Shown here: positions 11,430 to 22,918 of the stretch, piece by piece | How the letters are laid out: the number at the start of each line of letters is the position of its first letter | How positions within the stretch are numbered: position 1 is the first letter of the stretch | Source: Impatiens glandulifera | Taxonomy: Eukaryota; Streptophyta; Magnoliopsida; Ericales; Balsaminaceae | DNA length: 64,000 nucleotides | Direction: 5' to 3' | Assembly (NCBI RefSeq): GCF_907164915.1 | Contig: NC_061862.1 | Coordinates: forward strand, 82,859,718 to 82,923,717 | The notes under the pieces: model-generated | What the model was told of the DNA's origin: nothing | The model's input: only the letters and a program-made list of their open reading frames with translations | The model's database searches: none | Made by a program: the position numbers and the translations under genes

Positions 11430-13180
11430 GGAATTTAGATTGAAAAATAAGTTTGTGATAACAAGTGTATGTCATGAGTATAACCATACATTAAGCAATG
11501 AGAATATATGACATATTAGATCCTACAAAGTAATAGACGGAAATAAAAGGAGGAGATTGAAATTAAATGATGAAGCTGAAAAAACTTTGTCTAAAACTTT
11601 TCAATCGTTTGTAATGAAAGTTGGAGGGTATGATGACATGTCTTTTATAAGAGAACATGTAAAAATTATATTATAGAAGCTAAAAAATTGAGGTTAGGGA
11701 GTGAGGATGTTGATGCACTTAGTAATTATTTTTAAGAATGCAAATTAAGAACTCTAACTTTTTCTACTTGGTTGTTTGAACGAGAATCTCGAATTAGAAA
11801 CGTGTTTTGGGCAGATAAAATGTGTAGTGCCTATGAGTATTTCTCTAATGTTATCACTTTTGATACAACCTATTTGATTAATCGCTTTGACATACTCTTT
11901 GCTCCATTTGTTGAGGTCAATCATCATGATCAATCCATTTTACTTGGATGTTGCTTATTGTCAAGTGAATATTTAGAGACTTTCACTTGGTTGTTCACAG
12001 CTTGGTTGACATGTATTCTCGATTGAGATTCAAATGTCATAATCACGGATCAATGTCAATCTATGGAAATTGCAATTGAGAAGGTATTTCCTAAAGTTCA
12101 TCATCGTTTTGTTTATGACATATCATGAAGAAACTTTCTACAAAATTTGGAAGTCATGCTGAATACAAACTAATAAAGGAAAGGCTGAAAAATATTGTAT
12201 ACAACTCCATTATTATTCAACAATGCGAAGACGATTGGATGAGACTAATAAAAGATTTTTAGTTGGAAGATAATGACTAGTTAAATTCTTTATTTTTGGA
12301 AAGATCTAAATGGATGCATATTTATGTGAAAGACAATTTTTGGGTAGGGATGTTCACATCTCAACGGAGTGAAAGTATGAACGCATTTTTTTTTTCACTC
12401 CAAAACATCTTCTAAATAATTCGTGGGCAATATGATAAAATTTTGTTGAAGAATATTGAGAAAGAAAAGAAACTGGATTTTCAATCGTTAGTACTCTCAT
12501 ACCACTTGTTAGTGTTTATGTTATTGAAAGACAATTTCAAAGCTTCTACACTCAAGATATATTTAATTTGTTCCAACAAGAAGTTAGAGTGCTGATGTTC
12601 TACAATATCTTTGTATTGAAAGAGAAAATGACAACTTTTATATTTGAAGTTGAAGAGACCATTTTTTTTTTTTTGGGGGGGGGAGAGGTAATGGAAAATA
12701 TTTAAGAGATATTTCTTACCAATAGCACTATACCGAATTGGGCTACAATGTTAAATATCAATGTCGAATGTGAGTTTAGAGGTATTTTGTGTAGGCATAT
12801 CATGACTGTGTTGAGAAAAATGAAGGTGAATGAGATATTAATGTCTTTTTCATGGACCGGTGCCGTAAAAATATTAAGCATGAGTATCAAACTATCACCA
12901 ACATTTACGATTCAAATATGTATGTAGAAGGGGGAAAATTGCAACAATCTACCCCCATTAATGCAAGAGGTTCAACACCTTAGAGCAAAATCTGAAGAAA
13001 ATTGTTCTTGTTTTTCTCAACGACTTAAAATCATCAAAGAACAATTTATGTCTATGTCATGGAAACAAAGATACATAAGTATTTTCAGACAAAGGCGCAT
13101 AAGTATCTCCATCAACATGAGTTTTGATACACTCTTCTGTGAAAGTAAGAGCTCGAGGTCAACCACCAACTAAGAGGAAA
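11430..13180 (+). pseudogene. FAR1/FHY3-type MULE transposase pseudogene
   Basis: Reading across frames gives the order expected of a FAR1-related Mutator transposase. An N-terminal helical region (about 11520-11740) is followed by the DDE-type core: RNVFWADKMCSAYEYF, VITFDTTYLINRF (first Asp), FAPFVEVNHHDQSILLGC, then VIITDQCQSMEIAIEKVFPK (second Asp) near 12030-12090. Later come RSESMNAFF near 12370 and a SWIM-type zinc finger ECEFRGILCRHIMTVL near 12765-12815. These proteins bind TIRs, and domesticated relatives act in phytochrome signalling. Several stops and frameshifts, including one in an A-run near 11665, make it inactive. It is convergent with the Ulp1-like pseudogene downstream. Confidence 0.8.
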
Positions 13181-13549
13181 CAATCTTTCATTGAGAAAAT
13201 TGTAAGGAAGTTGACCACCAAGTCGAGATCTTGAAAGAAAGTTTGACTACATTATTCTTTATCTTAATTATTTACCATTTTATGTTTAATAAAAGTTTTG
13301 TAATTGTTTTTTGTTTCAGCCTACAACTTTAATTCCGACATCAACTCCACAACCCTGAAATGAAAGTTTGAGTATGCCTAACACTTCATTCACGTTTCTA
13401 CTATCATCGCAACTTTCGTATGTAGGGTCAACAACGAATGCACAAACAGACGTGAATGCCCACTACCTCATTGACAACACAAAAGATTAAGGATGCTGAT
13501 TTTGTAAACATGTTATAACTCAAACTTTCATAAGATAATAGAATTATTA

Positions 13550-14020
13550 AATAAAACTTGATTTTAGTATGTTCGAGACTTTTTATGTTCAAATAAACTT
13601 ATTTAAAAAACTTGATTTTTTTATGTTCGTGTTGATTATTAATAAAAAAAACCTTACAAATAGGATTCTATTAAAAATGTCCTGAACAATGTTCAGGATA
13701 AAATGTTCAAATAAACTTATATTTCAGTCTACATTCTATTAAATGTCCCGAACATTGCCATATTCTGGATAAAAATGTTCAAACAAACTTATTTTTCAGT
13801 CTACATTCTATTAAAATGTCTCGAACATGGCCATGTTCAAGACAAAAATATTCAAATAAACTTATTTTTTAGTCTATATTCCATTAAAATGTCCTGAACA
13901 CGGTTGTGTTCGGGACAAAAATATTCAAATAAACTTATTTTTCAGTCTACATTCCATTAAAAATTCTCGAACATTTTTATATTCAAATAAACTTATTTTT
14001 CAATCTACATTTCATAAAAA
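13550..14020. repeat. Tandem repeat of about 80 bp with a palindromic core
   Basis: Five to six diverged units each contain aaataaacttatttttcag, then attctattaaaatgt, then a palindrome of the type cccgaacatggccatgtt / gttcgggac. The array sits exactly between the two convergent pseudogenes. The same core recurs at 11.04-11.17 kb and 17.34-17.61 kb. Confidence 0.75.
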
Positions 14021-14057
14021 AAATCCAAATTGAGTTAAATGTTCATCTATAAAATTT

Positions 14058-14140
14058 TGTATAATGTTATAGTTGTGTATAATGTTACAATTGTGTATAA
14101 TGTTACCATTTGTTTGTGTATAATGTTACAATTTTATCAA
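14058..14140. repeat. Short tandem repeat, unit about 19 bp
   Basis: tgtgtataatgttacaatt and variants repeat about four to five times, framed by two copies of aaatgttcat. Confidence 0.7.
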
Positions 14141-14159
14141 ATGTTCATTTATACATTTT

Positions 14160-17047
14160 TCTCTTATTTTTTGAGCACTTTCAATATAGGACCAAATATT
14201 TGAGGGAATTCCTTTCTAATCATGTTTAGATCTGAAATCAAGACCACCACACTGTATTTTATTTTTAACGCCTCAATTATTTCCTTGACCTTCAAAAAAC
14301 AAATCTCAGAAGGTTAGTACAGAGAATTCTTAAATAATCAAAATGTTAAAACTATATAATTTACAATTTTTTTTGACAATTTACAAGCCCATTTTACTTC
14401 ATTTCCTATATAAGTCTTCAGATGCCTCATATAGTAGATTCCACAATCGGTTTTATTATCTAGTTCTTACCAAGAAAATGTCAAAATCCTGAACGTGAAT
14501 TGAGCTATTGAAGCGGCGATCGCTGAGTCAACACTTTTCATGAAATCCACAAAGACAAGTTTATGTTTTACCAAGGCAAAAAATATAAATATAGATGTGA
14601 AATATAAACACTTTTAGAGAAGTTCAGCTTATTACCAATGCCTAAGATGTGAAATATTTGTCCTCCCAATTTGTACCTTTCCACTCCCAATTTGTACCTT
14701 CTGGAAATGGAAGGTTGTCAATCATTTGGATTTCTTTTTTTGGCATATTGATGCAAAAAATATATAAATAGTTACTCTCTATAATAGGGAAGAAGATCTG
14801 AAAAGTCTCATTTTAAGATGTCATATGGTTAGATAGCCAGAAATAAAATATTTGAGAGGTTACTTACATTGTCAGTCGTCTTTAAGTCTTCAGATGATAT
14901 ATTAAATAATTTCATTTATCTTTAAAGTGTGTCGGAAAAATATCTTCAAAATAATGTGCCATCTGCAAATGAACATCACATTAAAAAAATAAAGATAATA
15001 AATAGTGCCTCATAAGGCCATTAGATAAAAAAAAAACAGCTTACATATGACACTATAGAGAAGCAAAATCTACGGATGTCGTGTTTAGGTTGTCTATTAT
15101 TCTTCCAATTCATAATATGGGCGCATACATCGATTATTCCACAGTCCAGATAACATTCAGTTTTCATTGAAACCATATAGTCTCTAGTCAGCGTGGTTTG
15201 CTCGCTCCAAAATAAAACTTTCCTACAAAAAAAAAAGAAAACACATCCTAATAAGAGTTAAGAAAAATTATAATGACTATGAAGAGTTCTAAAGATGTTA
15301 CCTTAGTTCCAAATTAAGTGCAAAAATTAACTCCACAATGACTTTATCATTGTCACTTATTCTAGTCTTTTTGAAGTATATGTATATTTCTTTGAAGTTG
15401 TTGTCATGTATGGAGAGCAAAGAGTCATCGGAAGATTTTTAATCTTCCTCTTAGGATGTATTTTGACTGGGCCTCTTTCAAATTCATCTATATTCTCCAC
15501 TTCACTAAATACCATTTGTAGAGGTTTTTCTACTCGAACCTCCTCGACGGGTTGAGATTGTATGTCAACCATAATTTTGGGTAGTGTTTCAACACGAACC
15601 TCCTCTACGGGTTGAGATTGTATGCCAACCACACTTCGGGTGGCGTTTCAACTTGAACCTCCTCTTTGGGTTGAGATTGTATGTTAACCACCACTTTAGG
15701 TGGTGTTTCAACTCAAACCTCCTCTACGGGTTAAGATTGTATACCAACCAGCACTTCGGCTGGTGTTTCAACTCGAAGCTTTGTGATTTTTGTAAGGGGT
15801 GTCTTTGTGGAGGGAATCCTTGGGAAATTCATTTGTGTCCATTGCCTCGTATAACACATGGATCGAGGTATCAAATATACACATGTGTTCATTTTCTGTT
15901 GTTATGTTGATGTTGCTACATCTGCCAATATTCTTGTGGCTTTTGTCATATTCTGTGTAGATATATTAATAGTCATTAATACAGCTATAACAATAGAGGA
16001 GGTTAACACTAGCGTGGGCTACTCTTTCTCAGGCTCCCACTGTCCTTGACCATCCACATCATGCTATAATAATTGAGGCTCATACTCTGCAATCTGAGGT
16101 GCCACCTCATCAACCACCTAATATGTCACCTCATATACCACTGTCTTAGGCTTATCCTGGTGGGTGCTTGGAAGTGGAAGGCGTCCAAGATCCTTCCAAA
16201 TTTGAATCCTCCTCGTCTCAATTTATTTTTCATCATACTCTTCAGCTTACTATCATTTCAACATGACAATATCGGAAATAGTTGTTCATATGATAGTTGG
16301 AGTTCATGATCTGCAACCCTATCCATGTAGCACAACTGAAACCATATATATATTCAATATATTAGAGTATTTACATTTACATTTGAATAAACCACCGAAT
16401 TAAAATACTGATATTTGACAAAGATTACTTATCATGAGAAATGTTTGCAGTCCATGGAAATGACTTTTTTCATTTATCTTTCACTTCTTGCAGGCATCAC
16501 AAATCCATTAATTGTGAATTGGTACAAATTCAACTTTCGGATATTGTTAACATCAATTATAGATTTTAAGATTTTAAACCTGCATGTATAAAAATTAGGT
16601 AAGAGAAGTCTATAAAAATTAATGATGCTTTGGAAGGTAAGTTTTGAGATTAACTATATACATGCATTGTTGATTCTGTGAGGTCTAGAGAAAACTGTTG
16701 ACAACATAGACTACAAAGTCTATCTTAAAATTATTGTTAGCTGCACATTTCTTTAAAATCTTCTATGCCATTTCGTTTGTTTTAGGATCACCGTTATTTT
16801 GTATGATTCTCCATCGTCTCCTCCACTCCCTCAACTTATCATCATATTCAGGATACATTGTCTCGTTTCCAATTGACTCGATAATTTCAATCTCCCCTCT
16901 AAGGATGTTCAGTACACACTGAACATCCTCTTCATCTATTTTGACTTTCTCGCCATTCCGTAGAATGATTGCATACCTAATACATTTGAATGACCTAACA
17001 AGGTGTCGAGAGAGTTCATCCAAACATTTTGAAAGGTCAAGTGACAA
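14160..17047 (-). pseudogene. Ulp1-like (peptidase C48) protease ORF of the MULE-like locus, degenerate
   Basis: On the minus strand, pieces in transcription order are as follows. At 17047-16763 there is a 94-codon open stretch with SFKCIRYAII and DVQCVLNILRGEIEIIESI. A repeat-bearing linker follows at 15780-15357. A C48-like tail has CINMPKKEIQMIDNLPFPEG near 14690-14750 and TDCGIYYMRHLKTYIGN near 14400-14460, with the catalytic-type Cys of the DCG motif at 14445-14443. Ulp1-type proteases cleave SUMO-like conjugates; MULE-borne copies (Kaonashi type) have unknown roles. Many stops and probable lost introns prevent a full model. The assignment rests on the DCG block and the convergent transposase. 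Confidence 0.55.
15541..15780 (-). repeat. 60-bp coding-type tandem repeat in the Ulp1-like ORF
   Basis: Four units with period 59-60 bp. On the minus strand the unit encodes variants of IQSQPVEEVRVETLPK. A period divisible by three and Pro/Glu/Val-rich content suggest an expanded linker in a formerly translated protein. Confidence 0.75.
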
Positions 17048-17339
17048 AAGTCATTAGAAGCCTATGACCTTCACGACCTCTTTTTGTTCATACGATAATT
17101 GTTGAACTAGATTGTAAAGTCTCATTGACGAGTCTTAGTCAAAAATATGTTGTGACAAAATTTTGGTCTTTTTGGAAAGGGAGCTACACACCCTTGATTT
17201 TCAGTTGTATATGTTGTGGCCAGTAGTGACAATTCTGTTGTCGAGGGCCGGTAGTTCCTTTTATATAGTTTACAAAAAAAACAGATAAATGAACCGCGCT
17301 TAACAAATACAAAAGTGCTGAAAATTCAAGTTTTATTTA

Positions 17340-17610
17340 AACATTAAAATATCCTGAAAATGACCATATTCAGAATATTTTTAATGTTCGAATGCAACAA
17401 AACTGGAATTCAAGTTTTATTTGAACTACAAAATGTCTCGAACATGGCCATTTGGACATTTTTATTATGGAATGCAACCGAACTGAAAATTTTTATTTTT
17501 TGTACTAAATCTAACTAAAAGCTGACAATGTTCAGGATAAATCTAAATTAGTAGCAGACCATGTTTGAGATAAATCTAACTAAAGCAGACCATGTTCGAG
17601 AACTTACCTT
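17340..17610. repeat. Right cluster of the GTTCGGGAC-type palindromic motif
   Basis: Repeated variants such as aatgtctcgaacatggcc, ccatgttcgagataaatc and acaatgttcaggataaatc. They are related to the arrays at 11.04-11.17 kb and 13.55-14.02 kb. Confidence 0.6.
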
Positions 17611-18083
17611 TAAGTATTTTCGACAGACTTGGATACAGTTGAAAAATTTTCATTCTCTTGAAAAATAAAAGAAAACGAAAAGACAATAGAAACATAAGGT
17701 TAGTGTCATGTTAGGGTTACTCAAATCATGCTCAAAAAACTTGAAAACTTACCATTTTCAAACTTGTAAGTTGAAGAAGAGACGCGAAAGAAGGAAGAAA
17801 TTGCCGAAGAATATGAAAATCACTGAAATCACCGAAGTAGCCGAAGAAAAAGCTAAAGAAGAAGTTGAAGTAGAGGCAAGAAAAAAAAAGAATAAAAATG
17901 GACGGGAGAAAAAATAAATTAAATGGGCAACGTGGCAGGCACAGGCCACGTCGAGTTCGTGGTATTGCTTTCGTTATAACTTCGTTGCTCAAATCATTTC
18001 TCATAACAAAAATTATGTCAAACTATATTAAAAATTATATTCGTTTATATAAATTAACAATTATCTCATATATATATATATAT

Positions 18084-18208
18084 ATATTTGTTTAATTATT
18101 TTTATTATATTATTAATTTATCTTATTATATATATATATATTATTTTTACAATTGAGTTTAAATAATAAGATAAATTAATAATATAATAAAAATAATTAA
18201 ACAAATAT
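18084..18208. repeat. Foldback element with perfect 45-bp arms
   Basis: 18084-18128 and 18164-18208 are exact reverse complements (arm starts atatttgtttaattattt), separated by a 35-base loop region. It is a near-palindromic AT-rich hairpin of MITE size. Exact arm identity implies either recent origin or correction between arms. Confidence 0.85.
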
Positions 18209-18255
18209 TATGCCAATATAATTATTATTTAATAGACCTAGTTTTAAATTAGAAC

Positions 18256-18258
<3 letters not shown>

Positions 18259-18327
<69 letters not shown>
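18259..18327. repeat. (TA)n microsatellite
   Basis: Uninterrupted TA dinucleotide run of about 68 bases. Confidence 0.95.
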
Positions 18328-18333
<6 letters not shown>

Positions 18334-18404
18334 AAAAAACATAAAATTTATTAAAATTAGACTCATGTATCTTTGTTGCAACCAATAAAAAATGCTTATG
18401 AATT

Positions 18405-19895
18405 TTTTATTAAATAAATTAAGTCAGGTTAAAAATAAAAAGAAATTCGAAATAAAGTCCGACCCATCCTGTTTTAGTCCCAAATGTTTTCCCACTATCA
18501 CTTTGTCTGCCATAATTGTTTCACATTAGTTCTGATCTTTCCAAATTTATTATTTTATTACAATTATGATTTCTCTCTAGACAATTCACAATTCTTTGTC
18601 GGAAACTTATTTCACGAATCTTTGTCAGAAACTTATTTCACAAATCTCTATCGGAAACAAGCTCTGTAGTTTGCGAAATTTTACGAATCTTTGTCGGAAA
18701 CGAGCTCCGTAGCTCACGAAAATGGTACGCTAACATTATTTGCACGAAATAAATTGTCATGTTTTGTTTGGAGAACTAGTAATGTTTTATTTTGTTAATA
18801 TACATGAAACAAACAACAACAATAACAATAATGATGGGAGGCAATGTATTTCATTAATATATTATATTTCTAGTTTTTCATTAGAGGTGCACTTCACTTG
18901 ATAGCGTACATCAACTTTCGTTGAAAAGGAAGAGCTTGTTCAGTATGTGCTGAACATCCTTAGAAGGGAAACCGAAATAGTTGAGTCCATAGTGAACGAC
19001 TTAAAAGACCCTGTATATAATGATTTCTTGATGATTTGAAGGGGAAGATGAGTTCTCCATCAAAACAAGGGAGGTCCTAAAATAAATGCGATGCCACATA
19101 CAATAATAGACAACAAAAGTGCAGACAATAATTTCAAAATTGACTTTGTTATCTATGTTGTCTCAAATTTTCTTTGAACATCGCAAAATACACAGTAAAT
19201 CGTTTTTCATAAAACGAATATTTGCATTAACAAACTTCTGGTAGTCCTTCGATCCCCGTATTTGACAAAGCCCTCTTCACCAAACTTGATAAGTTTTAAC
19301 TAAAGAACAGCTAATTACGGATCTTGTATTTTGTGAAGGAACGGATAATGGATGGTGTACGCTCTCAGGTGAAGCATGTTTTCATACGAGAACTGATGTA
19401 ACACTCTCATGTGAAGCGCTTCACATGAAATACACTAGAAATAGAACCAATTTACAACCGTCATCATTGTCAACTTGATATACTAGAAACACAATATTAA
19501 TGAAATACATTATTTCTCATCATTATCGTTTTTGTTATCGCTGTTTGTTACCTGAATATTAATAAAATAGAACCTTGTTAGTTCTCAAACAAAATATAAC
19601 ATTTCGTTTCGTGCAAATAATTTTCAAAACGTGCCATTTTCACGAGCTACAGAGCTTGTTTCTAGCAAAAATTCGTGTAATAAGTTTCCGACAAAGAATT
19701 GTGAATCGTCTATAGAGGAATCGTAATCGTAATAAAATACAGAAATTTAAAAAGATCATAATTGATACTGATGTGAAACGATTATAAAAAATGAAGTGAT
19801 AGAGCAATAAAACATTTAGGTTACAAACAGAACGGGTCAAATTTTATTTCGAATTTAAAAATAAAAACTAACTCAATTAAAATTTAGCAAAATGG
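18405..19895. mobile_element. Non-autonomous element with long terminal inverted repeats
   Basis: The left arm (about 18405-18880) and the reverse complement of the right arm (about 19480-19895) align over roughly 350-450 bp. Shared blocks in both orientations include aaattcgaaataaa, acaattctttgtcggaaact, aaacaagctctgtag, tatttgcacgaaa and atgtatttcattaatat. The interior (about 18890-19100) contains a fragment related to the ORF at 16763-17047. Long TIRs plus a captured piece of a neighbouring element fit a non-autonomous Mutator-like or foldback element. A clean target duplication was not identified. Confidence 0.7.
18890..19100 (+). pseudogene. Captured fragment of the Ulp1-locus ORF
   Basis: Plus-strand translation gives EELVQYVLNILRRETEIVES, closely matching EEDVQCVLNILRGEIEIIES from the minus-strand ORF at 17047-16763. 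Similarity continues into the following bases (gttctccatcaaaaca...ggtcctaaaa). It lies between the two TIR arms of the 18.4-19.9 kb element and is inverted relative to its relative. Confidence 0.75.
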
Positions 19896-20770
19896 TGTCT
19901 TATTGAAAGACGCAATAAGGGCACATGGGTATTTCGCCACAGAAAATCCGGACTGATATATAACCATCCAAATATGAATTTCTATAATTTATCCAAAAAT
20001 AGTAATTTTATTTAATTCATGCTCTTCTCTTTCTAAAAAAATCTCTTAAGAGAAAGTTGAAAAATCATTTTCTTATTAACCTCTACAATGTGTTTTTTTT
20101 TTACAATTTACAATTGAGCTGGTATTGTGTTAGTTTGATACAATATTTTGTTTAGTCATATAAAATTTTTCATCCTGAAATTTTATCATCTAAATAATAT
20201 TTTTAGTGTTGGTGAGTCATTTGTTACTCATACATTCTGATTGTCTTGGTGATAATTTATCGAGTCTATATTCATCCCATTCCTAACAACAAAAGAGATA
20301 AAGTTACTAAATCTCAAGTTATTTTTTCTTTTTTCAATAAAGATCTATTGAAACATATCTTTCGGTTAAAAACTCTCTTACATATTCCCCTATTATTTAT
20401 ATGAATTTTCACTTTTTTACCATATATATATATATGCAGATGTATCACTCGGCTTAACATTTTTCGACGTTGTTTACCAACCCTGGTGAAAAACAATTTT
20501 TAGTGCAGCTCATAGTATTTGGTAAAAAAAATCTGACACCATATGATCATTGTTTTGTTCGACATTTTTATTTAATCACCTATTGTTACGAATCTTTGGA
20601 ATCAACATCAAAAAATTACAAGATTGTTGGATATTTTTTATTAAAATTTTAATTATTATAACTTACGAAGTTAGTTCAAGTGGTGAAAGAAATTTATAAG
20701 CTCTTTATCTAAGTGTTTTCAAACCAGTTCATTAAAATATTGAGAAGAAATATATATTTATATTTATAGT

Positions 20771-20995
20771 ATAATTTTATTATATATATATAATTATGAG
20801 AAAATAAAAAATATATATTTATATTACATATTAAAAAAAAATTCAAAAAATATTCTTTATCATTATGATGTCATATATATATATAATTTTATTATATATA
20901 TATAATTATGAGAAAATAAAAAATATATATTTATATTACATATTAAAAAAATTCAAAAAATATTCTTTATCATTATGATGTCATATATATATATA
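20771..20995. repeat. Direct tandem duplication, unit about 110 bp
   Basis: Two almost identical copies run from ataattttattatat to cattatgatgtcatat. They differ mainly in the length of an A-run and a TA-run. Confidence 0.9.
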
Positions 20996-21615
20996 TAAAA
21001 GAAATAATTTTGGAGAGGAATTTGAGAGAGAAAATTAATGTGAAAATGGACGTAATCTAATTAGTTGAAAATATAATAACTTTTTTTTCTCTTTTCTCTC
21101 CTTACTTTTACTTTTTTGTTGACACATCATCCCTTTATCATTCCTTTTATATATATATATAACTTTATTGAATGAGTTGACTTTTAATCTTTTTATTTTT
21201 TAATTTTTTAAATTATTTATGCAAATTGATATTTATATTATTTAATTTTGATTTTATATATTATCGAATTAATTTTTTATATATAACTACTAATAAAAAT
21301 ATATATTTTATTATATATGGATTTTTTATACGTATATAAATACGAAGAGAGTAAATTTAAATATAAATATATATATATATATTTATAATATATAAATATT
21401 ACCTATTCAGAAATAAATGAGAGCAGAATCTTTTTTAATTATTGTGAGAGATTTTATATATATATAAATGATTAGATGAGAGAATTTGGTGAGAGAATTC
21501 CATATATATATATATATATATATATAGTTAAGAGGAATTAGAATATTTTTTAAATATATATTGGAAAAAATGAGGAGATAAATTATTTTTTTAATAAATT
21601 TATATTATATAATTT

Positions 21616-22040
21616 TATTTTTTTTTTTAGAACGCTGGGTTCCGCTACTCCTATGGAGTGCAACTAATCCCCGCGGGTTAAGTACATAGCCCGCAAACAT
21701 ACTTAACCAATTAACCAGGCGCAGAACTTGCGCCTGACGGGCTTGAACCCAGGACCTCATGGAGGCCTGGGGATATCCACCTCTTGTTGCCACTAGGCTA
21801 GAAGAGGGGATAAAAAATGGGACAAAGGATTAAGTTTGTAGCCCGCAAACACACTTAATCATTTAACCAGGCGCAGAACTTGCCGCCTGACGGGCTCGAA
21901 CCCAGAACTTAGGGTTGATATCCACCTCTTTTTGCCGCTAAAATGGGACAACGGATTAAGTATGTAGCCCGCAAACACACTTAATCATTTAACCAGACGC
22001 AGAATTTGTCGGCCGACGGGTTCGAACCCAGAAACTTAAT
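21616..22040 (-). mobile_element. tRNA-derived SINE cluster (one full unit, two partial units)
   Basis: On the minus strand a unit starts at about 21812. It has a Pol III box A-like TAGCCTAGTGG (21800-21790) and a box B-like GGTTCAAGCCC (21749-21739), and ends in an A-rich tail (21628-21616). Two further partial units (about 21813-21941 and 21946-22040) repeat the block gtagcccgcaaacacactta. They carry box B-like GGTTCGAGCCC and GGTTCGAACCC. This is the layout of tRNA-derived plant SINEs. The open frame across it is a well-known spurious translation. Confidence 0.75.
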
Positions 22041-22918
22041 ATATTATTATATATTAAAAATAGATAAAGAGATTTTTTAAATTATGATAAGAGATATTTA
22101 AATTATATATGAAATGTTATATCTATATATATATAAATCAAAGTGGAAGAAGCTGACAATCTGTCCAAGAATAATAAATGGAGGGACATATGATGGTTAT
22201 AGTTAGATTAAAATATTATTAGTAGAGAAAGTATAAAAGCATGGTACCATAATTAGTTGGAATGTATTATCTCGATCCTTCTTATTTGTAAACCCTAACC
22301 GCTACATTTGTGGGCTTACTTTATTTATAATTAGTTGGTAAGTTATTAATTCGTATCCATACATTTATGGGCTTACTTTATTTACAATAACAGCAGTAAT
22401 TAATACTGTTTTGTAAAACACAAATAATGGCTCCAATAAATGGGCACATGAAATCAATGACTTTCAACATAGAACTACAGTGGAAAGTGATAAACATTGA
22501 ATTATAATTAGGTTTATACTATAATGGAAATTCCATTAAACAATTAGCCAATTAACTTTGGCACCAAAACACATTTATTTACACTATTTAATTGCCAACC
22601 CTAACAAAGCCACAAGCAATGAAAACTTGAACAGCTATTAGGAGAAGCAATTGAACACAGGCTCATGTTATTGGTTCGGTTTTTGAACCTTTTTTCTCTA
22701 AGTGATCCGGTTGTGAAAACTCGAACTCATAATCTTAATAACATAAATTATGCCCTCAAACACTACGGAGTGTTTGGACTAATAAGTATTTATAATAAAA
22801 TATAAACACAGTAGACAAATAACAAGTAGGTAGTATTTATTTTACCCATGACCGACGTCAAGATACGCGTTTTTGTGTCCTTTATCACTGAATTATGAGT
22901 CTCCACGATGCGATAGTA
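22041..22918. other. 3' flank of the GRAS gene
   Basis: AT-rich spacer with two near-repeats of atttgtgggcttactttattta and atttatgggcttactttattta (22306-22390). No coding frame is seen. The part next to 22918 should carry the GRAS 3' UTR. Confidence 0.4.

Larger units (their letters stand above)
10626..17980. mobile_element. Decayed Mutator-like locus (FAR1-type transposase plus Ulp1-like ORF)
   Basis: A transposase pseudogene on plus (11.43-13.18 kb) converges on a Ulp1-protease-like pseudogene on minus (17.05-14.16 kb), the gene arrangement of Ulp1-carrying MULEs. Candidate termini share GTTATAAC followed by a similar stretch ending ACGTGGC: left 10626-10661, and the reverse complement of about 17945-17980 on the right. 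The match is only about 35 bp and I see no convincing 9-bp target duplication, so the exact borders are tentative. A motif family with a GTCCCGAAC/GTTCGGGAC core occurs near both ends and between the two genes, which supports treating the stretch as one element. Confidence 0.45.

Noticed and set aside
17708..17917. Lys/Glu-rich plus-strand frame
   Set aside because: Purine-rich low-complexity sequence at the end of the MULE-like locus. It probably reflects the 5' leader of the minus-strand Ulp1-like gene.
21605..21793. 62-codon minus-strand frame
   Set aside because: Runs through the SINE body; a recurrent spurious translation of plant SINEs.
21739..22020. Functional tRNA genes
   Set aside because: Box B-like cores are present, but there is no complete cloverleaf with an acceptor stem. 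The A-tail and repeated body indicate SINE.
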